From positions 1-57,170 of the forward strand of contig NZ_WQNE01000041.1 in NCBI RefSeq assembly GCF_009759665.1: a stretch of 57,170 nucleotides of DNA, read 5' to 3'. Shown here one piece after another: positions 1 to 8,014 of this stretch. This DNA comes from Bradyrhizobium cajani (GTDB taxonomy: Bacteria > Pseudomonadota > Alphaproteobacteria > Rhizobiales > Xanthobacteraceae). A program made the position numbers and the translations under genes. Each line of letters opens with the position of its first letter. Position 1 is the stretch's first letter. Below the pieces are notes generated by a model. It saw only the letters and a program-made list of their open reading frames with translations, searched no databases and was not told the origin of the DNA.

Positions 1-91
1 GGTCAGGGGCGGGTAGGGGGCTGCGGCGCCGTGTGCTATCGACCGTGGACGACGCTGTCGCTATTGGCAAGCGCCGACACATGACGGGCTC

Positions 92-1891
92 GTGACCACA
101 ACCATCAACATCAATGCCTACAGTGACGCGCTGGTGGTCCTCGGTACTGCCGGCGTCGTGGTGCCGATTGTCCGTCACTGGGGCATCAATCCCGTCCTGG
201 GCTATCTCGGTGCCGGCGCCATTCTCGGTCCGCTCGGGCTCGGCTCGCTCGTTCGGGACCTCCCGTTCCTGTACTGGTTCACGGTGGCGGACGCGCAGAA
301 CGTCGAGGGTATCGCCAATCTCGGCATCGTATTCCTGCTATTCCTGATCGGGCTCGAGCTGTCGTTCAGGCGGCTCGTGACGATGCGACGCCTGGTGTTC
401 GGGCTTGGTGGCTTGCAAGTACTGGCGACGTCCGCCATGATTTTCGGTGCGGCGCTTCTCGCCGGGCAGAACTCCGATACGGCCGTCATCCTTGGCGCGA
501 GCCTTGCGCTGTCCTCGACGGCGATCGTGCTCGAGCTTCTGTCCGCCGAGAGACGACTTGCGACCACGGCCGGTCGCGCCAGCTTCTCGGTTCTGCTGGC
601 CCAGGACCTTGCAGTAGTCCCCATTCTGGTCTTCGTCTCGGTGCTCGGCGCAGGCAGCGGCGGCTCCGTCGTGACGCACATCTCCAGTGCGATCCTGAAG
701 GCGGTGCTCGCGGTCGCCGTCCTTATCCTGCTCGGACGGCTGCTGATGCGTCCGCTGTTCCAGACGGTTGCGGGCACCCATTCGACGGAATTGTTTGTCG
801 CCGCGACCTTGTTCGTCATCGTCGGCGCCGGCCTTGCCGCGCACCAGGCGGGCCTGTCAATGGCGCTCGGAGCATTCGTTGCAGGGCTTATGCTGGCGGA
901 AACGGAGTATGGCAAAGCCATTGAGGCCACCGTCGAGCCGTTCAAGGGCCTGCTGCTCGGCATCTTCTTCTTCACCGTCGGCATGGCCATCGACTTCCGC
1001 GTGTTCATGCGCGAGCCCGGTTGGCTGCTGGCCGCCGTTATCGGCATTCTCGCCGGCAAGGCAATCGTGGTCATCATCCTGGGCCGTCTCTTCAGGCTCT
1101 CATGGCCGGCGGCGATCGAGATCGGCTTCCTGCTGGGGCCGGTCGGCGAATTCGCTTTCGTCAGCATCGGAATGGCGGTGGCCGGCGGCCTGATCGAGCC
1201 TCACGTGTCGAGCTTTGCCATCGCCATCACCGCCGTGACGATGGCATTGACGCCGCTTCTGGGCCTGCTCGGACGACGATTGGCCGCGAAGCTGGGTAGC
1301 GAGCGCACGCCAGATCCCGAACTGGCGGTTCGGCCGCCCGGTGATCGGGCGCAGGCCATCGTGGTCGGCTACGGCCGCGTTGGAAAGGTCGTCTGTTCGC
1401 TGCTGACCAGCCATGGTCTGGACTACATCGCGGTCGATCACGAGGCAGTTGCCGTGGCGCGCGACCGTCGGGAGGGTCATAAGGTCTATTTTGGTGATGC
1501 GACAGAACCGGGCTTCCTCGAAGCTTGCGGCCTGATGCAAACGACCGGCGTGATCATTACCATTCAGTCGCGAACAGCGATCGATGCCGTCGTCGAGCGA
1601 ATCCGCGCGGTGCGGCCGGATGTGCTGATCGTTTCACGCGCGCGGGACGCCGATCATGCCCGCCACCTCTATGCGATCGGCGCAACCGATGCGGTGCCGG
1701 AAACCATCGAGGCAAGCCTGCAGCTTTCCGAAGCCGCACTGGTCGGCCTCGGAGTTGCGGTCGGGCATGCGATAGCCTCGGTGCATGAGAAGCGGGACGA
1801 ATTTCGGCTGACGCTGCAGCAGGCCGCCCGCATTGCAGGACAAGAGAAAGCTCGTCCGCTCGATCTCACGGGGCGCCTGCCCCCGCGCTAG
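92..1891 (+). CDS. CPA2-family cation:proton antiporter (KefB/YbaL type)
   Basis: The 599-residue protein has about a dozen hydrophobic segments over residues 1-400, the Na+/H+ exchanger fold. A cytoplasmic RCK/TrkA-N domain follows, with the nucleotide-binding motif GYGRVG near residue 424 and a downstream GDAT acidic turn. This is the layout of KefB, KefC and YbaL potassium/proton antiporters, which couple monovalent cation efflux to proton entry and are gated by ligand binding to the RCK domain. The GTG start is chosen because the ATG eleven bases upstream is closed by a stop within five codons. No KefF/KefG ancillary gene is adjacent, so glutathione gating cannot be inferred. It appears monocistronic. 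Confidence 0.9.
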   Translation: MTTTININAYSDALVVLGTAGVVVPIVRHWGINPVLGYLGAGAILGPLGLGSLVRDLPFLYWFTVADAQNVEGIANLGIVFLLFLIGLELSFRRLVTMRRLVFGLGGLQVLATSAMIFGAALLAGQNSDTAVILGASLALSSTAIVLELLSAERRLATTAGRASFSVLLAQDLAVVPILVFVSVLGAGSGGSVVTHISSAILKAVLAVAVLILLGRLLMRPLFQTVAGTHSTELFVAATLFVIVGAGLAAHQAGLSMALGAFVAGLMLAETEYGKAIEATVEPFKGLLLGIFFFTVGMAIDFRVFMREPGWLLAAVIGILAGKAIVVIILGRLFRLSWPAAIEIGFLLGPVGEFAFVSIGMAVAGGLIEPHVSSFAIAITAVTMALTPLLGLLGRRLAAKLGSERTPDPELAVRPPGDRAQAIVVGYGRVGKVVCSLLTSHGLDYIAVDHEAVAVARDRREGHKVYFGDATEPGFLEACGLMQTTGVIITIQSRTAIDAVVERIRAVRPDVLIVSRARDADHARHLYAIGATDAVPETIEASLQLSEAALVGLGVAVGHAIASVHEKRDEFRLTLQQAARIAGQEKARPLDLTGRLPPR

Positions 1892-1965
1892 CCGCTTATC
1901 CGGGCGGCGTGCGCCGCGACCGTCGTGATCTGGCAAAATCTGCCCGCGCAGACTACATCTGCGCC

Positions 1966-2787
1966 ATGACCAACGCTCCGCTGGCAAACCCTCAGCTCCA
2001 GGATTTCATCGGTCGGCACGAACGGCTTTTCGTGCTGACCGGCGCCGGCTGCAGCACCAATTCGGGCATTCCCGACTATCGCGACAGCCACGGCAACTGG
2101 AAGCGGACCCAGCCGGTCAACTTTCAGGCCTTCATGTCGGACGAGCACACGCGCCGGCGCTATTGGGCGCGCAGCCTGATCGGCTGGCGGCGGTTCGGCC
2201 AGGCGAGGCCGAACGATGCGCATCATGCGCTGGCCCGACTCGAGGCGAACGGCCGGTGCGGGATGCTGCTGACCCAGAATGTCGACCGTCTGCATCAGTC
2301 CGCCGGCCACCGGCAGGTGATCGACCTGCACGGCCGGCTCGATCTGGTCCGCTGCATGGGCTGCGGCGGCAAGACGCCGCGCGATGAGTTTCAGCAGGCG
2401 CTTGGCCGGGCGAATGCGGCGTGGCTGACGCTCGATGCCGCCGATGCACCTGATGGCGACGCCGATCTGGAGCACGAGGATTTTTCCTCGTTCCACGTGC
2501 CGGCCTGCGAGGCCTGCGGCGGCATCCTCAAGCCCGACGTGGTGTTCTTCGGCGAGAATGTCCCTCGCGACATCGTCGCCGCCGCGCAGGATCATCTGGC
2601 TCAGGCCGACGCGATGCTGATCGTCGGCTCCTCGCTGATGGTCTATTCCGGCTTCCGCTTCGTGCAGGCCGCCTCGCGGCGCAACATCCCGATCGCGGCG
2701 GTCAATCTCGGCCGCACCCGCGCCGACGATCTCCTGACGCTGAAGGTCGAGGAGCGCTGCGAGGCGGCGCTTGCATTCCTGCTCTGA
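1966..2787 (+). CDS. Sir2-family NAD-dependent protein deacylase (sirtuin)
   Basis: The 273-residue protein carries the sirtuin NAD-binding signature GAGCSTNSGIPDYRD near residues 26-40, a TQNVD motif, the catalytic His in the LHG motif near residue 121, and two zinc Cys pairs (CMGC near 130, CEAC near 180). The GSSLMVYSG segment is the usual C-terminal NAD-site loop. Sirtuins remove acyl groups from lysines while cleaving NAD. The ATG at 1966 is preferred to an upstream in-frame codon because conserved sequence begins just after it. The insert between the two Cys pairs is fairly long and acidic. The gene stands alone, 74 bases after the antiporter. Confidence 0.93.
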   Translation: MTNAPLANPQLQDFIGRHERLFVLTGAGCSTNSGIPDYRDSHGNWKRTQPVNFQAFMSDEHTRRRYWARSLIGWRRFGQARPNDAHHALARLEANGRCGMLLTQNVDRLHQSAGHRQVIDLHGRLDLVRCMGCGGKTPRDEFQQALGRANAAWLTLDAADAPDGDADLEHEDFSSFHVPACEACGGILKPDVVFFGENVPRDIVAAAQDHLAQADAMLIVGSSLMVYSGFRFVQAASRRNIPIAAVNLGRTRADDLLTLKVEERCEAALAFLL

Positions 2788-2800
2788 GGGAGGTGGCGGC

Positions 2801-2930
2801 TAAAGCATGATCCGGAAAAGTGCGCAGCGGTTTTCCGTCGCGACAAACGCGGAACGCGTTTGCGCGGAGATCATGCTCAAACAATAACCTAAAGCGCGAT
2901 GACGATTCATCCTAATCCCATCGCGCTTTA
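2801..2930. repeat. Bradyrhizobium-type interspersed repeat, copy 1
   Basis: A 130-bp modular element with two dyads. One is TAAAGCGCGATG paired with CATCGCGCTTTA; the other is built on AGCATGATC, which recurs inverted. A central block contains AACGCGGAACGCGTTTGCG. The same element occurs at 17554-17656 (without the central block) and at 49457-49579. The last three bases of this copy are the stop codon of the tetR gene on the minus strand. Confidence 0.85.
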
Positions 2931-3563
2931 GCCGGGCTTCGGATAGAGCCGCAGGAACGCCGTTGACGCCTCGCCTGCTCGCCGCGCGATCTCGCCGGTG
3001 CTCGGGCGATTGGTTGCCTGCAGCAACAGACCTGTCATCAGGTCGCCCCACAACAGTCCAAGGAACGTCTCGGTCATCGCGTCGGGCTCGCCGGCAAGAA
3101 GACCCGTCGATCTGGCGTTCGTCATGATCGTTCGCAGCGACTCGCGGATGGGCTTGCGGGCGATGCTGTCCAGCGCATGCGCGACCTTTGGCGCATGGAC
3201 GGCTTCGGATATCGCCAGCCGGAACACGGCGACGACGACCGGATCGGTCGTTTCCGTCAAAAGCTTCGTTCCAAATGCGGTGAGCACTTTGGCCAGCATC
3301 TCCCTGTCGCGGAGCGCAGGCAGGTCCGTCGGTGCCTTGATCCGCTCGGCGCGCTCGGTGATGCAGGCGACCAGCATCGCCTCCTTGTTGCCGAACAGCG
3401 AATAGAGTTCGCGTTTTGAAACGCGTGCGCGCGTTGCGATCTCCAGGGTGCTGGTCTGCGCGTAACCACCTTCCATGAACGCGGAAAGCGCTGCGCCCAG
3501 GATCCGCTTGCGGACCTCATGTCCTTCGGCGTCGTCTTCGCGCGGCTCGATCTTCGGACTCAT
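2928..3563 (-). CDS. TetR/AcrR-family transcriptional regulator
   Basis: A 211-residue protein with an N-terminal helix-turn-helix at about residues 15-60 (TSTLEIATRARVSKRELYSLFGNKE) followed by an all-helical ligand-binding region. The ATG at 3563 is used because GGGGAAG lies upstream at a suitable distance; the frame is open further upstream but would run through the operator region. It is divergent from an NAD(P)-binding reductase and an epoxide-hydrolase-like gene, the usual position of a local repressor. Its stop codon is the first base triplet of an interspersed repeat, which also supplies a hairpin just past the end. Confidence 0.9.
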   Translation of the reverse strand: MSPKIEPREDDAEGHEVRKRILGAALSAFMEGGYAQTSTLEIATRARVSKRELYSLFGNKEAMLVACITERAERIKAPTDLPALRDREMLAKVLTAFGTKLLTETTDPVVVAVFRLAISEAVHAPKVAHALDSIARKPIRESLRTIMTNARSTGLLAGEPDAMTETFLGLLWGDLMTGLLLQATNRPSTGEIARRAGEASTAFLRLYPKPG

Positions 3564-3595
3564 CGACGCAATCTTCCCCTTGCTTCCCCTTGAAT

Positions 3596-3645
3596 TGGTA
3601 CCATTTGGTACCATATCGCTCCTTGCGTGGTACCGCATCGTACCA
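3596..3645. promoter_or_regulatory. Tandem GGTACC operator array in divergent promoter region
   Basis: GGTACC occurs at 3597-3602, 3607-3612 and 3629-3634, and the variant CGTACC at 3639-3644. Sites are spaced 10 bp within each pair, and the pairs are 32 bp apart, so all lie on roughly one helical face. The array lies between the divergent tetR and reductase start codons. TetR binding here is an inference from position and symmetry. Confidence 0.6.
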
Positions 3646-3676
3646 GAACCAGGCGAGATGGGAAAGGATCGAGACG

Positions 3677-4606
3677 ATGACAAAAATTACCCTCGTGACC
3701 TCCGCGGCAGGGGGCACCCAAGGTCAGACCGGCCGGCATGTGTCCGAAATGCTGCTCCAGCGAGGTCACCAAGTCCGAGCATTCGTGCGTCAAATCGACA
3801 GCCGATCCGATCGGCTGAAGTCACTCGGTGCGGAGATTTTCGTCGGCGACTTTCTTGACGTCCGCTCCGTCGAACAGGCGGCGAGGGGCGTCTCGTCGAT
3901 CTATTTCGCCTATCCGGTCCAGGACGGACTGGCGGAAGCAACCGCGGCGATGGCGTTCGCGGCGCGGCGGCATGGCATTGCGCGGCTCGTCAACCTCGTG
4001 ATGTACCAGTCGTCGATCGATGCGCCGACACCGCGCATGCGGCAGAACTATTTGTCCGAACAGGTGTTCGAATGGGCCGGCGTCGGGCCGCTGCATCTGC
4101 GGGCCACCGTCTTCTACGAGAACGTGGCTCGTCTCGTCGGTGCGAACCTGCCGGAGCGCGGTGCGATCCGCCTGCCGCTCGGCGATGAAGGCACCATCCT
4201 GCCGTTGATCTCGGCTGAAGACGTGGCGCGGGTCGCTGTCGGTCTGCTTGCCGGTCCGGAGCAAGCCGCGGGATCCGCGTATCCCATCATCGGCAGCGTC
4301 AATTCCGTCGGAGACATCGTCCGGGCGTTCGCGCGCGTCTTCGACAGGCACATCCATTACGAAGAAATCAGCGATGAGCAGTGGCGCAGCGAGGTGCTGG
4401 CGCGAGGCTGGAACACGCATGCGGTCGAGCACCTCTCCTCGCTCTGGAAGTCGCTGCGGGCCGCCCGCCTCTCGGCCGAGACCGCGCGCTTCGCTGTCAC
4501 CGATGCCATCGCGAAAATCGGCGGTGTAGAGCCGAAGACGTTCGAGCAGTTCGTTCGCGAGCGACAGTCCGAGCTGCTTGCGCCCGCCGCGAAGGCGACG
4601 GCTTAA
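3677..4606 (+). CDS. NmrA-like / atypical SDR NAD(P)-binding reductase
   Basis: A 309-residue protein whose N-terminus (ITLVTSAAGGTQGQTGRHV) forms the Rossmann beta-turn-alpha of NmrA-type and NAD(P)H-binding atypical SDR proteins. A GDFLD segment and a YFAYPV strand follow. There is no YxxxK catalytic pair in the usual place, so it may be a redox sensor or quinone/azo-type reductase rather than a classical dehydrogenase. The ATG at 3677 lies downstream of GGAAAGGATCGAG and of the GGTACC operators. It is co-oriented with, and 15 bases before, the epoxide-hydrolase-like gene, and opposite the tetR gene that probably controls both. Confidence 0.82.
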   Translation: MTKITLVTSAAGGTQGQTGRHVSEMLLQRGHQVRAFVRQIDSRSDRLKSLGAEIFVGDFLDVRSVEQAARGVSSIYFAYPVQDGLAEATAAMAFAARRHGIARLVNLVMYQSSIDAPTPRMRQNYLSEQVFEWAGVGPLHLRATVFYENVARLVGANLPERGAIRLPLGDEGTILPLISAEDVARVAVGLLAGPEQAAGSAYPIIGSVNSVGDIVRAFARVFDRHIHYEEISDEQWRSEVLARGWNTHAVEHLSSLWKSLRAARLSAETARFAVTDAIAKIGGVEPKTFEQFVRERQSELLAPAAKATA

Positions 4607-4621
4607 GCGGGAGGAATGCTC

Positions 4622-5728
4622 ATGGACAGACGCCGGTTCTTGGCTGCGGCCCTGGCTCCGCTCGCATTGCAAGCGGCGCCGCTCACAGTGTCATCGAGCG
4701 CCTTTGCGGCAAATTCGGAACGGGACGAAAACATGACCAAGACAACGCAACGAATGATCGAAGCCAACGGAATTCGCCTCAACATTGCCGAGCAGGGCGA
4801 AGGCCCGCTGGTCCTGCTGGTCCATGGCTTCCCCGAGACGTGGTACTCCTGGCGGCATCAGATCGACGATCTTGCTGCCGCCGGCTTCCGTGTCGTCGCT
4901 CCCGACATGCGCGGCTACGGCAAGAGCGATGCGCCGCAGGCGATCGACCAGTATACGATCCTGCATCTCGTCGGAGACATGGTCGGCATTCTCGATGCAT
5001 TGGGCGTGCCGACCGCCGTCATCGTCGGGCATGATTGGGGCGCCAGCGTTGCCTGGCAGGCGGCGCTCACGCGGCCTGATCGCTTCAAGGCCATCGCCGC
5101 GCTCAGCGTCCCGTTCCGGCCGCGCGCCAAGGCGCTACCGACCAGCCTCATGCCGCGCACGGAGGCTGCGCAGTTCTATCAGCTCTATTTCCAGGAGCCG
5201 GGTCCTGCCGAGGCCGAACTCGGACGCGATCCGCGTGCGACCCTTCGCAACATGCTGTTTGGCGCGTCCGGCGACGGTGTGGCCGCATCCCGCGCGGCCG
5301 GCGGGACACCGCCGAATCTCGCGATGGTCCCGAAGGGCGGCGGATTCCTGCAAGGACCCGGCGCGCCGCCAACACTGCCGTCGTGGATCAGCGAGCGCGA
5401 CATCGACCATTATGGCGAGGAGTTCAAGCGGACCGGCTTTCGCGGCGCGCTGAACTATTACCGCAATCTCGATCGCAATTGGGAAATCACGGGTGCCTTG
5501 ACGGGCCTTCAGGTCACCATACCCGCGCTCTACATGGCGGGCGATCGCGACTTTCTGCTGTCCTTTCCCGGAACGGATCAGTTGCTCGCAAATCTGAAGA
5601 CACTCGTTCCCGGCTTGCGAAAGGTCCAGATGCTTCCGGGGTGCGGCCATTGGACCCAGCAGGAGCGACCAGGCGAAGTCAGTGCCGCTCTCGTTGAATT
5701 CATGCGCGCACTGCCCAGCCGTTCGTGA
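4622..5728 (+). CDS. Alpha/beta hydrolase, epoxide hydrolase-like, exported by Tat
   Basis: A 368-residue protein opening with a twin-arginine-type signal (DRRRFLAAALAPLAL...). The alpha/beta hydrolase core has the oxyanion motif HGFPETW, the nucleophile elbow GHDWGAS with Asp as nucleophile, a late acid in AGDRDF and the catalytic His in GCGHW. The Asp nucleophile and HGFP motif point to soluble epoxide hydrolases or haloalkane dehalogenases. The ATG at 4622 is preferred to the one at 4616 because GGGAGG (4609-4614) is then about seven bases away. It probably forms an operon with the upstream reductase, suggesting a detoxification unit under the TetR regulator. Confidence 0.85.
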   Translation: MDRRRFLAAALAPLALQAAPLTVSSSAFAANSERDENMTKTTQRMIEANGIRLNIAEQGEGPLVLLVHGFPETWYSWRHQIDDLAAAGFRVVAPDMRGYGKSDAPQAIDQYTILHLVGDMVGILDALGVPTAVIVGHDWGASVAWQAALTRPDRFKAIAALSVPFRPRAKALPTSLMPRTEAAQFYQLYFQEPGPAEAELGRDPRATLRNMLFGASGDGVAASRAAGGTPPNLAMVPKGGGFLQGPGAPPTLPSWISERDIDHYGEEFKRTGFRGALNYYRNLDRNWEITGALTGLQVTIPALYMAGDRDFLLSFPGTDQLLANLKTLVPGLRKVQMLPGCGHWTQQERPGEVSAALVEFMRALPSRS

Positions 5729-5757
5729 GCAATGCCGTCTTTTCGGAAAGCGTCGTG

Positions 5758-5787
5758 GTCAGGGCCGGTCGAACAACCGGCCCTGAC
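5758..5787 (+). terminator. Strong hairpin after the hydrolase gene
   Basis: GTCAGGGCCGGT pairs with ACCGGCCCTGAC (12 bp) around a six-base loop. There is no clear T-run, so it may be a Rho-assisted terminator or a 3' stabiliser. Confidence 0.55.
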
Positions 5788-5927
5788 TTGCAAGAGAGCT
5801 TGACCCAGCCACGTTGGCAATGCTGCATAGGTGCCACGCAAAACCGCCTTCTCGACCGACGCGCTCGCTGGTATGAAAATTGCTCCGTTTTCACCCCGAG
5901 TTTTGACGATCAGCCGGAGAATTTGGA

Positions 5928-8012
5928 ATGCTTGAGGGAGCCGAGGTACGGCTTGCCGTCGATATCGGTGGCACGTTCACCGACATCGTGCTGGACGTGG
6001 GTCAGGATCGCAAAACCCGCAAGGTGCTGACGACGCCGCAGCGGCCCGAGCAGGCGGTGCTGGACGGCATGCGGCTCATTCTCACCGACGCGCGCGCGCA
6101 TATCAGCGACATCGACGTCTTCATTCACGGCACCACGCTCGCGACCAACGCCATCATCGAGCGACGCGGCGCCAGGACGGCGCTGATTGCGACCGACGGC
6201 TTTCGCGACGTGCTCGATATCGGCACCGAGAGCCGCTACGACCAATATGATCTCAGCATCGACAAGCCGAAGCCGCTGGCGCCGCGCAGCCTGCGTTTCA
6301 CCGTGCCCGAGCGCATCGACGCCCACGGTGCTGTTCGGCTCGCGCTGGATGAGGTGGCGGTGCGCGCGCTCGCGCCAAAATTGCGTGAGCGAGGCGTCGA
6401 GAGCGTCGCGATCGCCTTCCTGCACTCCTATGCCAATCCCGAGCATGAGCGCCGCGCAGCCGCGATCATCAGCGAGGAGATGCCCGGCATCTCCGTGACG
6501 GTGTCCTCCGCGGTGTGCCCGGAAATCCGGGAGTATGAGCGCACGTCTACCGCGGTTGCCAATGCCTATGTGCAACCCCTGATCGACGGTTATCTCGCGC
6601 GCATGGCGGACGCCTTGCAGGTCGAGCAATTCCGCGGTGCGATCTATCTCGTCACCTCCGGCGGCGGCGTCACCTCGATCGAGACGGCGCGGCGTTTTCC
6701 GGTGCGCCTCGTCGAATCCGGTCCCGCCGGCGGCGCCATTTTCGCGGCGCAGATCGCGGCGCGGCTCGGCGAGGGCAAGGTGCTGTCCTTCGACATGGGC
6801 GGCACCACGGCGAAGATCTGCCTGATCGAGAAGTACCAGCCCGAGACCTCGCGCGTGTTCGAGGTCGATCGCGCCGCGCGCTTCCTCAAGGGCTCCGGCC
6901 TGCCGGTGCGCATCCCCGTGATCGAGATGGTGGAGATCGGCGCCGGCGGCGGTTCGATCGCGCATGTCGACGCCATGAAGCGCGTCACTGTCGGCCCCGA
7001 GAGCGCTTCGTCCGAGCCGGGGCCGGCCTGCTACGGCCGCGGCGGCCAACGTCCGGCCGTGACCGATGCGGACGTTGCGCTCGGCATGATCGATCCCGAC
7101 GCCTTTGCGGCCGGCACGATCAAGCTCGATCCGGAGCTTTCGAAACAGGCGCTGCTCCGCGACGTCGGTGAGCCGCTTGGGCTGTCGGCGGAAACCGCGG
7201 CCTATGCCGTGCATGAGGTCGTCTGCGAAAACATGGCAAGCGCGGCGCGCGTGCATGCGGTCGAGCGCGGCGAGATCGTCGGCCAGCACACGCTGATCGC
7301 CTTCGGCGGCGCAGCGCCGCTGCATGCGGCGCGCGTCGCCGAGAAGATCGGCGTCTCACGTGTGATCGTGCCGTCGAATGCCGGCGTCGGTTCGGCGGTC
7401 GGATTCCTCGCAGCTCCCATCGCCTATGAGCTGGTGCGCAGCCGTCATGTCCGGCTCGACGATTTCGACACCGAGGCGGTCTCGGACCTGCTCCAGGAGA
7501 TGGTGACCGAAGCGCGCGCGCTGGTCGAGCCGGGCGCCGCCGGCGCCCCGGTGCGCGAACGCCGCGCGGCCTTCATGCGCTATGTCGGCCAGGGTCACGA
7601 GATCTCGGTTGAGCTGCCGAACCGGCGGCTGACATCGGCTGATCTCGCCGGTCTGCGCCAGAAATTCGAGGCGGATTATGCAGCGATGTTCGAGCGGCCG
7701 ATCCCGGGCGCTGCGATCGAGGTGTTGAGCTGGTCGGTGCTCGCGACCACCGAGGCGCGCAATCCGCCCGCGGTCGCGGCCGTTGCACGCAGGCCCGCGG
7801 GCAAGGCCTCCGGCAGCCGCAAGTTCTTCGATGGCCGCGCCGGCGAGGTGATCGAGATCCCGCTCTATCGCCGCGAGGACATGGCGCCGGGCGCCACGAT
7901 CGCGGGGCCAGCCGTGATCGCCGAGGACGAGACGTCGACTTTCGTCTCCAACAATTTTGACGCCCATATCGACGGCGCCGGCAGCATCGTCATGGAACGA
8001 AAGGCGGCTTGA
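5928..8012 (+). CDS. hyuA: Hydantoinase/oxoprolinase subunit A
   Basis: A 694-residue ASKHA-fold ATPase. The N-terminal phosphate loop VDIGGTFTDIVLD lies at about residues 10-22; later come VTSGGG, the second phosphate motif FDMGGTTAKICL and the C-terminal EIGAGGGSIA and FGGAAPLHA segments. The family hydrolyses cyclic amides such as hydantoins or 5-oxo-L-proline with ATP, and includes acetophenone and acetone carboxylase subunits, so the substrate is not fixed by sequence. The start is supported by CGGAGA seven bases upstream. It overlaps the spacing of the next gene (stop at 8010-8012, ATG at 8015), implying coupled translation of an A/B complex beside its own TRAP transporter. Confidence 0.93.
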   Translation: MLEGAEVRLAVDIGGTFTDIVLDVGQDRKTRKVLTTPQRPEQAVLDGMRLILTDARAHISDIDVFIHGTTLATNAIIERRGARTALIATDGFRDVLDIGTESRYDQYDLSIDKPKPLAPRSLRFTVPERIDAHGAVRLALDEVAVRALAPKLRERGVESVAIAFLHSYANPEHERRAAAIISEEMPGISVTVSSAVCPEIREYERTSTAVANAYVQPLIDGYLARMADALQVEQFRGAIYLVTSGGGVTSIETARRFPVRLVESGPAGGAIFAAQIAARLGEGKVLSFDMGGTTAKICLIEKYQPETSRVFEVDRAARFLKGSGLPVRIPVIEMVEIGAGGGSIAHVDAMKRVTVGPESASSEPGPACYGRGGQRPAVTDADVALGMIDPDAFAAGTIKLDPELSKQALLRDVGEPLGLSAETAAYAVHEVVCENMASAARVHAVERGEIVGQHTLIAFGGAAPLHAARVAEKIGVSRVIVPSNAGVGSAVGFLAAPIAYELVRSRHVRLDDFDTEAVSDLLQEMVTEARALVEPGAAGAPVRERRAAFMRYVGQGHEISVELPNRRLTSADLAGLRQKFEADYAAMFERPIPGAAIEVLSWSVLATTEARNPPAVAAVARRPAGKASGSRKFFDGRAGEVIEIPLYRREDMAPGATIAGPAVIAEDETSTFVSNNFDAHIDGAGSIVMERKAA

Positions 8013-8014
8013 TC

